A stretch of DNA of 64,000 nucleotides from JANQEU01 sp965601455 (GTDB lineage: Bacteria; Bacteroidota; Bacteroidia; Cytophagales; Cyclobacteriaceae), in the NCBI GenBank assembly GCA_965601455.1, contig OZ271831.1, forward strand, positions 3,534,001 to 3,598,000, written 5' to 3'. The notes beneath the pieces are model-generated. The model made no database searches. It was not told the origin of the DNA and saw only the letters and a list, made by a program, of their open reading frames with translations. Both the position numbers and the translations under genes were made by a program. The first letter of the stretch is position 1; each line of letters begins with the position of its first letter. Below are positions 1-8,487 of the stretch, piece after piece.

Positions 1-1233
1 AATGGAAAACTGATTGATGAGGTTGATCCGATATGCCCCAAAAGACTTTCTTATCCCAACCTCTTTCATTCTTCTCATCGTGCTTCCAAGAGTGAGATTG
101 AGGTAATTGATTACTGAAACAATGAAAATGCACAGACCAACAGCAATGAAGATCTTAATATTATTCATATTGTTATTCACCCCAAGTTCCCATTTTAAGG
201 CCGAGCGCAAGTGGATATCAGATAACTTCTGACTATAGATGATGTTTTGGTACCCATCCCCTGGGTCATTATGAGCATTGTATAAGGGTTGAAGTTTTTC
301 TTCGAAACTAGCGTGAGATGTACCTGGTTTTAATTTGACATAAGTGTAGAAATTGTACCATCCCCAGGTCGTATTGAGGTCTTGAGATGGAATATCCAAT
401 AGAACAAGGAAGTCGAAAGTGAAATGAGCATAGGAAGGTACATCTTCAATCACCCCACTAACAACATACTGTTTTTCACCTCTATTGAAAGCGGTTATTG
501 TTTGGCCTAAGGGGTCTTCCTTCCCAAAATATTTTTTTGCAGCAGACGTAGTAAGAACAATATTGGATGAATTATTCAACATTGACTCCTTGCTTCCGGC
601 AAGAATAGAAAAGTCGAAGATCTCCAAAAACTCTCTATCCACACGAAAGACCTGTTCTTCATAGAATTTTTTATCCTCATTCACTCCCATAAGCCACTTT
701 CCTCCCCACGTAGGGAAAATCCTCGTCGCATATTCTACCTCAGGTATATCTGCAGCCAATGTCGGTGACAGAGCTGGAGGAGTCGTCGCATCTGGAATAC
801 GTTCTCCTTCATTCACAAAATCAACAACTACCCGATGAATCCTTTCATGATCTTCATGAAAAGTGTCAAAAGTCATTTCCTGCTGGATGTAAATGAATAT
901 GAACAAAAAACAGCCGATACCTAGAGTAAGACTCAGCAGATTAAAAAAAGTACTCCCTGGGTGTTTTCGTTGAAACCGGAACGCGTATTTCAGATAATGC
1001 TGAATCATATTTAATCGATTTTGAGTGATTGATATCTTTCTAAAGGAATAAGGCCTGAAAAAACTTAGCAGGTGAAACCAAAATAAGGTGCTGGCTTTAA
1101 GGTTTGAGTGGGTGGCCCGGTAGTGAGCATAGAACTCAATGAGGTCTCCTTCGATTTCCTCTTTCAGTCTCGGATTACAAATTTTCCGAAGTAACCATAA
1201 GGCTAACTTGGGTGGTTTTGGTTCTTCAATCAT
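1..1233 (-). CDS. ABC transporter permease, MacB/FtsX-like with N-terminal permease prefix domain (3' end beyond window)
   Basis: The first 411 codons are present and the gene runs off the left edge. A soluble prefix of about 80 residues (residues 1-80, with a KEEIEGDLIEFY-like segment) is typical of PadR-linked permeases. A membrane helix follows at about residues 90-110, then a MacB-like periplasmic core, and the start of the FtsX block with the motif RRMKEVGIRKSFGA near the edge. The ATG at 1233 overlaps the PadR stop by 4 bp, so the two are translationally coupled. Such permeases work with a separate ATPase to move lipids, peptides or drugs across the envelope; the substrate here is unknown. 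The family call is secure, the substrate is not. Confidence 0.85.
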   Translation of the reverse strand, partial: MIEEPKPPKLALWLLRKICNPRLKEEIEGDLIEFYAHYRATHSNLKASTLFWFHLLSFFRPYSFRKISITQNRLNMIQHYLKYAFRFQRKHPGSTFFNLLSLTLGIGCFLFIFIYIQQEMTFDTFHEDHERIHRVVVDFVNEGERIPDATTPPALSPTLAADIPEVEYATRIFPTWGGKWLMGVNEDKKFYEEQVFRVDREFLEIFDFSILAGSKESMLNNSSNIVLTTSAAKKYFGKEDPLGQTITAFNRGEKQYVVSGVIEDVPSYAHFTFDFLVLLDIPSQDLNTTWGWYNFYTYVKLKPGTSHASFEEKLQPLYNAHNDPGDGYQNIIYSQKLSDIHLRSALKWELGVNNNMNNIKIFIAVGLCIFIVSVINYLNLTLGSTMRRMKEVGIRKSFGAYRINLINQFSI

Positions 1234-1562
1234 ATTTCTTTCCAGGAAATTTGATTGATCCGATTCCAAAGTTCATTTCGAATTGAGCGACTGAATTCAA
1301 CAGCCTGCTTTCCCGCCACTGTTACTGTAAACAGCCTTTTCCGTCGTCCACCTCTCTCATGAGTTGCACTGTCCAACGATGAGTTGAGGTAACCTTTCTC
1401 CTCAAGTCTATTCAAGGCTGCATGAATGGCACCCATGGCAACATTTCTGCCTGTGGATTGGTGAATTTCTTCGTGAATCGATAAACCGTATGCTTTGGGA
1501 TGCAGAATTGCCACCGTTAAAAGCAAGAGTTCTTCAAACTCACCGAGATTAGAGCCTTTCAT
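1230..1562 (-). CDS. PadR family transcriptional regulator
   Basis: This 110-residue protein has the size and pattern of a short PadR winged-helix repressor: helix 'EELLLLTVAILHPKAYGL', a recognition region with 'GAIHAALNRLEEKGYL', and the wing 'GGRRKRLFTVT'. It lacks the long C-terminal dimerisation domain of classical PadR, as usual for the PadR-s2 type that precedes Bacteroidota MacB-like permeases. The stop overlaps the permease start by 4 bp, so it probably represses its own two-gene operon in response to a ligand or membrane stress. The ligand is unknown. Confidence 0.88.
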   Translation of the reverse strand: MKGSNLGEFEELLLLTVAILHPKAYGLSIHEEIHQSTGRNVAMGAIHAALNRLEEKGYLNSSLDSATHERGGRRKRLFTVTVAGKQAVEFSRSIRNELWNRINQISWKEI

Positions 1563-1631
1563 CGTTTATCAATATTCGTAAATGTAGGAATTGAATCAAT
1601 AACTACAAATACGAAAATTGATTTAAAAAGG

Positions 1632-2054
1632 TTATTCTTTTATGGCCCTCTGAGAATATCCTTCCTCAAAAACCTGGTCTACGGGTTCCCAAAGCTCGAT
1701 TTTTCTACCATCGGGATCCAATATATGCACGAACTTGCCGTATTCAAATTCTTCGATTTCGTCAACTACCTGGATACCGGTTTTCTTAAGTTGCTCAACC
1801 AGTTCCTCAATATGTTGCACGCGGTAATTGACCATAAATTCGCTATCGGACGGGTCAAAGTAGTCGGTTTCTTTATTCATTGGACTCCACTGTAAATAAC
1901 CTTTTTGATCTTCCGAGCTTTTCCGAAATTCAAATAGTGCACCGTATTGATCAGTAGGCATCCCTAGATTCTTTTCGTACCACTGCTTGGTGGCATCCGG
2001 GTCTTCACACTTAAAAAAAATACCACCTACACCAATCACTTTTCCATTTTGCAT
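1632..2054 (-). CDS. VOC family protein (glyoxalase/bleomycin resistance fold)
   Basis: A 140-residue single-module vicinal oxygen chelate protein. The beginning 'VGGIFFKCEDPDATKQWYEKNLGM' and the end 'GKFVHILDPDGRKIELWEP' are the two halves of the paired beta-alpha-beta-beta-beta fold. The final Glu of 'IELWEP' is the usual metal ligand. It lies between the PadR unit and the histidine operon on the same strand, with no overlap to either, so it is probably its own unit. The substrate is not predictable; a small-molecule lyase, dioxygenase or resistance role are all possible. Confidence 0.82.
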   Translation of the reverse strand: MQNGKVIGVGGIFFKCEDPDATKQWYEKNLGMPTDQYGALFEFRKSSEDQKGYLQWSPMNKETDYFDPSDSEFMVNYRVQHIEELVEQLKKTGIQVVDEIEEFEYGKFVHILDPDGRKIELWEPVDQVFEEGYSQRAIKE

Positions 2055-2128
2055 GATTTTACTTTTTATTCAAATCAACTACAAATCCTGGTAATACTAA
2101 GTCACCCGAAAGTATGAAATACGATTAT

Positions 2129-3223
2129 TTAGAGTGTTCCCTTGGTAGTTGGGATGGAATTTAATTCTCCCTCGTGTCTGGAGACTGCCATTTTTATTGC
2201 TCTTGCAAATCCCTTAAAAATGGCTTCAATCTTATGGTGCTCATTATCGCCTTCTACCTTAATGTTGAGATTTGACTTTGAAGTATCTGAAAAGGATTTG
2301 AAAAAGTGAAAAAACATTTCCGTGGGCATCTCACCCACTTTCTCTCGATTGAATTCTGCATCCCAAACGATCCATGGTCTACCACCAAAGTCAATTGCTA
2401 CCTGAGCGAGGGTATCATCCATAGGGAGTAGGAAGCCGTATCTGCTTATTCCTCGTTTATTTCCTAAGGCCTGCAAAAATGCTTCACCTAAAGCTAGCGC
2501 GGTATCCTCAATAGTATGGTGTTCATCGATCTGAAGATCACCTTTCACCGCAATGTCCAAATCCATACCCCCATGTTTCCCAAGTTGATCCAACATGTGA
2601 TCGAAAAACCCAATCCCGGTATTTATAGAGGTGATTCCAGACCCATCCAGATTGAGATGGATTTGGATGTTCGTTTCATTAGTTATACGATTTACTTTTC
2701 CAATTCTTGGATGTAGAACCAGAAAGCGATAAATATCCGACCATGAATTCGTAGTCAGATCAGCGGATGTTGTCGAATCATCTGCAATGTGAATAGCCCG
2801 ACAACCTAGATTCTCAGCAAGTTGAACATCAGTGGCTCTGTCACCAATTACATAAGAATTTTTGATGTCAAACGATCCATTCTGATAACCCTGCAGCATT
2901 CCAGTTCTAGGCTTTCTGTTGGGGTGATTTTCCTTCTCCCAATGTTCATCTATGTGAACCGCATCGAAATGCACTCCCTGGGATTCAAGTGTGCGCATGA
3001 TGAGGTTATGTACCGGGTAAAAAGACTCTTCAGGATACTCTGCCGTGCCCAATCCATCTTGATTACTAACCATGACCAACAAAAATTCAGATTCTTGCTG
3101 GATTTTTCGAAGGTAATAGATGGCATCTGGCAACCATTCCAGCTTTTGGAAATCATCTACGGCTTCATCCTCCGGTTCTTTAACAATCGTACCGTCTCTA
3201 TCAATGAATAAAACTCTTTTCAT
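2129..3223 (-). CDS. hisB: Bifunctional histidinol-phosphatase / imidazoleglycerol-phosphate dehydratase
   Basis: Two domains catalyse steps 6 and 8 of histidine synthesis. Residues 1-165 are a HAD phosphatase with the nucleophile motif FIDRDGT (Asp8, Asp10) and a late GDRATD motif. Residues about 175-364 are imidazoleglycerol-phosphate dehydratase, with the metal-binding signatures FFDHMLDQLGKHG, DEHHTIEDTA and DNEHHKIEA. The zinc loop of the E. coli phosphatase (CxH...CxC) is absent: the segment reads IDEHWEKENHPNRKP with no cysteine. It is the last gene of hisGDCB, 5 bp after hisC. The length of 364 residues is normal for the fused form. Confidence 0.96.
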   Translation of the reverse strand: MKRVLFIDRDGTIVKEPEDEAVDDFQKLEWLPDAIYYLRKIQQESEFLLVMVSNQDGLGTAEYPEESFYPVHNLIMRTLESQGVHFDAVHIDEHWEKENHPNRKPRTGMLQGYQNGSFDIKNSYVIGDRATDVQLAENLGCRAIHIADDSTTSADLTTNSWSDIYRFLVLHPRIGKVNRITNETNIQIHLNLDGSGITSINTGIGFFDHMLDQLGKHGGMDLDIAVKGDLQIDEHHTIEDTALALGEAFLQALGNKRGISRYGFLLPMDDTLAQVAIDFGGRPWIVWDAEFNREKVGEMPTEMFFHFFKSFSDTSKSNLNIKVEGDNEHHKIEAIFKGFARAIKMAVSRHEGELNSIPTTKGTL

Positions 3224-3228
3224 TTAAG

Positions 3229-4275
3229 CTAAGATAGTGCGCTTAATGCCGTCAAGACATGATCATTCTCCTCTTTTGTTCCAACGGTGATACGCAAACA
3301 CCCTTCACATCCAGGAACATTTGATCGATCTCTCACCACAATTTTCTCATCCGAGAAAACCTGTAGAGCAGCTTGAGGATCATCAAATTTGACTAACAGA
3401 AAATTTGCGTCACTTGGGTAAACCTTTTGTATGAAATGATAAGAAGACACTTCCTCTTTCAAACGATCTCTCTCGGCGATGATTTCCTTTACCCACAACT
3501 CCTTTTTCTGGAAATTGAGAAGGGAAGAAAGTGCCTTTTGCTGTACGATTCCACTAAGATTATAAGGAGGCTTTATCTTATGAAGATATTCATTTATCTC
3601 GGGCTGAGAAAAAGCTATACCTAATCGAAAAGCTGCTAATCCCCAGGCCTTACTGAAAGTATGTAGTACCACCAAATTTGGAAAATGGTCAATGTACCTC
3701 ACCAGCGACTCTTCAGGGCAGAAGTCAATATAGGCTTCATCAACCACCACTATACCCTCAGAAGCTCTTACTATTTTGAGAATAGAGTCTCGATCCAATC
3801 GATTACCTGATGGATTATTGGGGGAACAAATGAATATGAGTTTTGGGTGTTGCGCTACTTTCTCAAGCGAATTCTCGACATCCAACTGAAAATCTGCCGT
3901 CAATGGCACCTCCTCAACTTTCACATTATGGATGTCTGCTGCTACCCGATACATACCATAAGTAGGTGGAAAAGTCAGAACATGGTCGACTCCAGGCTCA
4001 CAGAATAGTCTGAATAGTAAATCAATTGGTTCATCGCTTCCATTTCCTAGAAAGATCTTTTCAACGGGCACTCCCTTAATCCCCGATATTGCACCTTTTA
4101 GAGACCTGTGTTGGGGATCAGGGTAGCGGTTCCAATGTTCACCAGCCACCGATCCATGAGGGTTTTCGTTGGCATCAAGTAATATTCCTTTCTTGCCAGC
4201 ATTTTCGTCTCTCGCGGAGGAATAGGGCTTTAATCCCTTTAGATGGGGTCGAATTAGTTGATCGACCGACCTCAT
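3229..4275 (-). CDS. hisC: Histidinol-phosphate aminotransferase
   Basis: This PLP-dependent class I/II aminotransferase converts imidazole-acetol phosphate to histidinol phosphate. At 348 residues it is of normal length. The N-terminal 'LDANENPHG' is the family substrate segment, 'GNGSDEPIDLLFR' the cofactor phosphate-binding region, 'VVDEAYIDF' holds the pyridine-nitrogen Asp, and FSKAWG gives the Schiff-base lysine (Lys209). 'RITVGTKEEN' is the conserved C-terminal Arg motif. Its ATG overlaps the hisD stop by 4 bp, which indicates coupled translation within hisGDCB. Confidence 0.96.
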   Translation of the reverse strand: MRSVDQLIRPHLKGLKPYSSARDENAGKKGILLDANENPHGSVAGEHWNRYPDPQHRSLKGAISGIKGVPVEKIFLGNGSDEPIDLLFRLFCEPGVDHVLTFPPTYGMYRVAADIHNVKVEEVPLTADFQLDVENSLEKVAQHPKLIFICSPNNPSGNRLDRDSILKIVRASEGIVVVDEAYIDFCPEESLVRYIDHFPNLVVLHTFSKAWGLAAFRLGIAFSQPEINEYLHKIKPPYNLSGIVQQKALSSLLNFQKKELWVKEIIAERDRLKEEVSSYHFIQKVYPSDANFLLVKFDDPQAALQVFSDEKIVVRDRSNVPGCEGCLRITVGTKEENDHVLTALSALS

Positions 4276-5558
4276 TTATTCAGGTGCTTTAAACGAATTG
4301 AAACCGCGTTTTTGTGAGCGTCCAGTAGCTCTGCTGCGGCCATTTTTTCAATGGAAGGCCCCAGGTTGCGGATTCCTTCTTCCGTAATCGTTTGGTACGT
4401 AATATTTTTCACAAAACTGTCCAGGGAAACCCCAGAATAGGACCTTGCCCAACCATTCGTAGGTAGTGTATGATTAGTACCAGAGGCATAATCACCAGCT
4501 GACTCTGGTGTGTATGCTCCAACGAAAACAGACCCCGCATTTACCACTTTATCTGCGATTTTGTCTGCTCCATCCATATTCAGTATCAGGTGCTCCGGGG
4601 CATATTCATTTATGATTTGCAGAACATCTTTCTCCGTACTGGCAATAATCACCGCACTGTTTTGCAGTGCTTTCTCAGCAATGTCCTTCCTTGGTAACAG
4701 CTCTAGCTGCTCATGCAATCTCAATTGAACTTTTTCCGCTTTACTGGCAGATGTACTTACCAATACCACCTGGCTATCTACTCCATGCTCCGCTTGTGAC
4801 AACAGGTCCGATGCTGCAAATGAAGCTTTCGCATTTTTATCAATCACAACCATAACTTCAGATGGTCCAGCCGGCATATCTATAGAAACAGAATCCTTCG
4901 CAACTAATTGCTTTGCAACTGTAACATATTGATTTCCCGGGCCAAAAATTTTATCAACCGCGGGAACGGTGTCAGATCCATATGCCAGGGCTCCAATTGC
5001 ATGTGCGCCGCCTAACTTGAGTATGCGTTGAATCCCTAACAAATCAGCAGTATAAAGAACAACCGGGTTGATCTCCCCAACTTTATTTGATGGAGAAGCC
5101 AGGATGATTTCTTCACAACCGGCAATATTTGCAGGAACGCCTAGCATTAAAACAGTGGAAAAAAGAGGTGCCGTACCTCCCGGTATATATAGACCAACTT
5201 TTTGTATAGGAACCGATTTACGAGAACAACTAACACCTGGCATAATTTCCATTGACTGCGGGCTCTGCACCTGTGCTTCGTGAAATCTCTTTATATTCCT
5301 GTGAGCTACTTCAATGGCTTTTTTTAGGTCATCATCAACTCTGTTAGCTGCTGCTTTAAGTTCCTTTTTTGACACCCAAAGGTCATCAAGCTCTACGTGA
5401 TCATATTCCAAAGCCATCTTCTTAAGAGCTCGATCCCCGCCTCTCTTTACTTTTTCCAGTATTGGTTTTACGATATTCTCAATGCGAGTATTATCGATGG
5501 AAGGTCTTTGCAGAACAGGTTTGATCTGCTCTAATCCAGAGTATTCGTAGGTTTTCAT
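4272..5558 (-). CDS. hisD: Histidinol dehydrogenase
   Basis: A 428-residue zinc- and NAD-dependent enzyme for the last two oxidations from L-histidinol to L-histidine. Recognisable blocks are 'GLYIPGGTAPLFSTVLMLGVPA', 'GGAHAIGALAYGSDTVP', 'GPGNQYVTVAKQLV', the signature 'DMPAGPSEVMVV', and near the C-terminus 'YASGTNHTLPTNGWARSYSGVS', which carries the zinc and substrate His residues. It overlaps hisC by 4 bp and hisG by 4 bp (5555-5558), the tightest possible operon arrangement. Confidence 0.97.
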   Translation of the reverse strand: MKTYEYSGLEQIKPVLQRPSIDNTRIENIVKPILEKVKRGGDRALKKMALEYDHVELDDLWVSKKELKAAANRVDDDLKKAIEVAHRNIKRFHEAQVQSPQSMEIMPGVSCSRKSVPIQKVGLYIPGGTAPLFSTVLMLGVPANIAGCEEIILASPSNKVGEINPVVLYTADLLGIQRILKLGGAHAIGALAYGSDTVPAVDKIFGPGNQYVTVAKQLVAKDSVSIDMPAGPSEVMVVIDKNAKASFAASDLLSQAEHGVDSQVVLVSTSASKAEKVQLRLHEQLELLPRKDIAEKALQNSAVIIASTEKDVLQIINEYAPEHLILNMDGADKIADKVVNAGSVFVGAYTPESAGDYASGTNHTLPTNGWARSYSGVSLDSFVKNITYQTITEEGIRNLGPSIEKMAAAELLDAHKNAVSIRLKHLNK

Positions 5559-6412
5559 CGAATCATTTTCTCTATGGGTACCACAAGAATTCCTTCTGCT
5601 CCAGCAGCACGTAATTTCTCAATATTTTCCCAAAACTCATCTTCACTAATCACTGAATGAATACTGCTCCAACCCTCAGAGGCAAGGGGTAAGACAGTTG
5701 GAGATCGCATTCCTGGAAGAAGACTTACTATTTCATCCAGCTTATCATTTGGTGCATTTAGTAAAACATATTTGTTGTTCTTACCCTTCAATACCGCATC
5801 GATTCGAAAGAGAATCTGATCAATCAACGCCTCTTTCTCCTTATTCAGCGTCTTGTGTTTGATTAGGGTTGCCTCGGAATTCATAACAGACTCCACTTCC
5901 TTCAATCCGTTACTAAGTAGGGTACTTCCGGAGCTGACAATGTCACAAATTCCTTCCGCTAATCCGATACCAGGAGCAATCTCAACCGACCCACTGATCT
6001 CATGAATCTCTGCGATAATTCCGTTCCTGTTAAGAAAGTCTCCTAATATTTTAGGATAAGAAGTAGCAATACTTTTGTCCTGAAAGTATGCTAACCCTTC
6101 GTATTTTATCTCCCGGGGAACCGCCAATGACAACCTGCATTTTGAAAAACCGAGTGCTTTTACCTCGACCACATCTCTGTTGGCTTCAATTAAAACATTC
6201 TGTCCTATGACTCCAACGTCTGCAATTCCATCTTCCACGTAACCGGGAATGTCATCATCACGAAGAAATAGAAACTCAACCGGAAAGTTGCTAGAAATTG
6301 CTTTCAGCTTCTTGGCCCCATTATTAATCTTGATGCCGCATTCCTTGAAGATTTTTAGTGACTCTTCACTGAGCCTGCCCGACTTCTGTATGGCAATTTT
6401 GATGGATGTCAT
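5555..6412 (-). CDS. hisG: ATP phosphoribosyltransferase, long form
   Basis: First enzyme of histidine synthesis, condensing ATP with PRPP. With 285 residues it is the long form: the catalytic part (residues 1-205) includes 'IAIQKSGRLSEES', 'DVGVIGQNVL' and the PRPP-loop region 'ISGSVEIAPGIGLAEGICDIVSSGSTL', and the last 75 residues form the HisG_C regulatory domain that binds histidine for feedback inhibition. The long form needs no HisZ. It opens the operon hisG-D-C-B. About 95 bp upstream lies a good Bacteroidota-type promoter. HisH, HisA, HisF and HisI/E are not in the window. Confidence 0.96.
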   Translation of the reverse strand: MTSIKIAIQKSGRLSEESLKIFKECGIKINNGAKKLKAISSNFPVEFLFLRDDDIPGYVEDGIADVGVIGQNVLIEANRDVVEVKALGFSKCRLSLAVPREIKYEGLAYFQDKSIATSYPKILGDFLNRNGIIAEIHEISGSVEIAPGIGLAEGICDIVSSGSTLLSNGLKEVESVMNSEATLIKHKTLNKEKEALIDQILFRIDAVLKGKNNKYVLLNAPNDKLDEIVSLLPGMRSPTVLPLASEGWSSIHSVISEDEFWENIEKLRAAGAEGILVVPIEKMIR

Positions 6413-6505
6413 ATCGTGAATTTGAAGTAAGAATAACTGTTTCGGTCAGAGAAAAATTCCTGAGAAATTGATTACTTTCCGGTGCTGATATCTTGCATTT
6501 GCCGG

Positions 6506-6535
6506 CAAAAATAGAACTATCTTTTTCCAAACAAT
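6506..6535 (-). promoter_or_regulatory. Putative Bacteroidota-type promoter of hisG operon
   Basis: On the minus strand the -7 box TATTTTTG (positions 6513-6506) matches the Bacteroidota consensus TAnnTTTG exactly. An upstream TTG (inside ATTG at 6535-6532) serves as the -33 element with 18 bp between. Transcription would start about 90 nt before the hisG ATG. This is motif reading only. Confidence 0.5.
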
Positions 6536-6656
6536 AAAGGACCTCTCCTAATCTTCAAATAGGAAAAAACTTAAAGATAATTTTAGTACCTAAATCGTGT
6601 ACAGACAATTTTCAACAACGATAAAGGACAAAAAAATAAGAATTATAAAAGTTCTG

Positions 6657-7505
6657 TCAGCCCTCCAGACTCATAGTCCAAACTGGTCTTTTTGAATGGT
6701 TTACCACATCCTCAGCTATACTCCCCAATAAGAAGTGGTCGAAACCTGTTCTTTGACTGGTTCCAAGAGCAACCATGTCAGCATCCACGTCTTCCGCATA
6801 ATAGACAATCCCATCCTCTTCATTTGTATAGTTATAGATCTCGATGGTGTAGTCCTGAATGTCATAATTCTTTACAAATTCATTCATTTGCTTCAGATCA
6901 TGACGTTGTGTAGTAAAAGCAGCAGGTGTGTTTATTTTAACAATCTTCAATGTCGCTCCCATCATGTTTTGAAGCTCCTTGATTCTGTCGACAAAGGAGT
7001 ACTTTAATTCATGGAAGTTTGATGCAAAAACAATTGAGTTGATGTCTTCAACCTTAGCTGGTTCCCTGATAGTAATCACCGGGCATTTGGCATTTCGTAC
7101 CACCTTCTCCGAATTGGATCCCACAAATAGCTCGTCGAGACCTTCGGCACCCTCAGTACCCATGATTACAAGATCAACATCCTCTTCCGATACCTCGGCA
7201 ACAAGAGTATTGTAAGGGCTTCCGAGCTGAATCTTGTATTTCACTTTGATAGATCCTGAATCCAGATTTTCGATCTTCTCCTCAAGCTTCTCTTTCGTGA
7301 CTTGAATAAGTTCTGTGAAGTATACATTTTGAAGAGGATCAGCCGGAGTGACACCCATGTACTTTAACCGCGACTCTGATGGATGTTCGATGACATTCAG
7401 CAACAAAACTTCCTTAGCCGAAGACTTTTCTGCCAACTGTAATCCAAAATCAAGAGCATTTTCAGCGGATTCAGAGAAATCGAAGGGTATGAGTATCTTA
7501 TTCAT
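6657..7505 (-). CDS. Tandem-domain universal stress protein (UspA family)
   Basis: Two UspA-like domains in one chain: residues 1-140 begin 'MNKILIPFDFSESAENALDFG' and end in a degenerate nucleotide loop 'GTEGAEGLDELFVGSNSEKVV'; residues 145-282 end with 'GTSQRTGFDHFLLGSIAEDVV', a better match to the G-x2-G-x9-G(S/T) ATP loop. The ATG at 7505 is preferred over an upstream in-frame ATG at 7544 because the UspA strand begins right there. It stands alone between hisG and menA. The usual role is in stress survival or starvation; no specific partner is visible. Confidence 0.9.
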   Translation of the reverse strand: MNKILIPFDFSESAENALDFGLQLAEKSSAKEVLLLNVIEHPSESRLKYMGVTPADPLQNVYFTELIQVTKEKLEEKIENLDSGSIKVKYKIQLGSPYNTLVAEVSEEDVDLVIMGTEGAEGLDELFVGSNSEKVVRNAKCPVITIREPAKVEDINSIVFASNFHELKYSFVDRIKELQNMMGATLKIVKINTPAAFTTQRHDLKQMNEFVKNYDIQDYTIEIYNYTNEEDGIVYYAEDVDADMVALGTSQRTGFDHFLLGSIAEDVVNHSKRPVWTMSLEG

Positions 7506-7583
7506 ATTTTTTGTTTCAGGTTTGACTTCGCATGAAGATATCAAAAACGAAACAAAAGATCAAAATCGACCAGATGAGATCCC

Positions 7584-8486
7584 TTACAGCTGGAGATAAA
7601 TGCCCAAACCGAATAGTAGGACAAACAACAAGGTAGATATAGCCAATTGTCTAAGATAAGGATCCAGATCCATTCCCGACTTTGTCATTACTGCCCGATA
7701 GTTTAATCCCCATAAAGGATAAACTAGCACAAAAAGCCAGGCGACAGGAGCATTAAACTCAAGGAACCCATATAATAAAGATATAGCCACTGAACCAACA
7801 AGTAGCAGGCCGTGATATCTCGTAGCATTCACTTTACCGATACGGACGGGGATGGATTTCTTCCCAGCCTTCTTATCTGATTCAATGTCTCGAATGTTGT
7901 TGACGTTGAGCACTCCGATAGAAAGTAAACCACATACAGACGCCGGAAACAATACAAGTGGATTGAATTGACTTGTATGAAGGAAATAACTTCCAAAAAC
8001 TCCGACCCATCCAAAAAAGATGAAAACAAATAAATCACCTAATCCAACATATCCATAAGGATTCTTTCCTACCGTATAAGTAATTGCCGCGGCAATGGAA
8101 GCCAGGCCCATTCCAAGGAAGATTAGAAGATATTTCCACTGGCCGTAAAAAGCTTCAAATAACAACCAACATCCACAAGCCAAGGATAAAAGACTGAAGA
8201 CGATTACAGCCCTTTTCATTTCTATACTACTTATTTTTCCAGCTTGAACGGCCCTTTGTGGGCCTTCACGCACCTCGCTATCTACTCCGGAAATAGAATC
8301 TCCGTAATCATTTGCAAGATTAGACAGCACCTGTAAAAACAGGGTAGTCAATAGACTTAGCAAAAGAATAGTGGTATTCAATTGCTCCTCTTTTAAAGCA
8401 AGAAATGAACCCATTAATATTACCGAAAAGGCCAACGGTAAAGTGCGTAGGCGAAAGGCGGATATCCAGGCTTTCAGTTTATCCAT
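7584..8486 (-). CDS. menA: 1,4-dihydroxy-2-naphthoate polyprenyltransferase
   Basis: A 300-residue UbiA-superfamily integral membrane enzyme that attaches the isoprenoid tail in menaquinone synthesis. The two Asp-rich motifs are seen: 'NDYGDSISGVDSEVREGP' (about residues 60-77) and 'NNIRDIESDKKAGKKSIPVRIG' (about 195-216). About eight hydrophobic segments surround them. The start lies 1 bp from the argS stop, so it is probably co-transcribed with argS. Presence of MenA agrees with menaquinone as the respiratory quinone of Bacteroidota, which would be the electron acceptor pool for the dehydrogenases further right. Confidence 0.94.
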   Translation of the reverse strand: MDKLKAWISAFRLRTLPLAFSVILMGSFLALKEEQLNTTILLLSLLTTLFLQVLSNLANDYGDSISGVDSEVREGPQRAVQAGKISSIEMKRAVIVFSLLSLACGCWLLFEAFYGQWKYLLIFLGMGLASIAAAITYTVGKNPYGYVGLGDLFVFIFFGWVGVFGSYFLHTSQFNPLVLFPASVCGLLSIGVLNVNNIRDIESDKKAGKKSIPVRIGKVNATRYHGLLLVGSVAISLLYGFLEFNAPVAWLFVLVYPLWGLNYRAVMTKSGMDLDPYLRQLAISTLLFVLLFGLGIYLQL

Positions 8487-8487
8487 A

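Noticed and set aside
2516..3211. Plus-strand frames within hisB
   Set aside because: They lie antisense to well conserved catalytic motifs and show no domain of their own.
6472..6498. Short frame (8 codons) in the hisG leader as a histidine attenuator peptide
   Set aside because: It contains no histidine codon and no terminator/antiterminator hairpins were seen between it and hisG.
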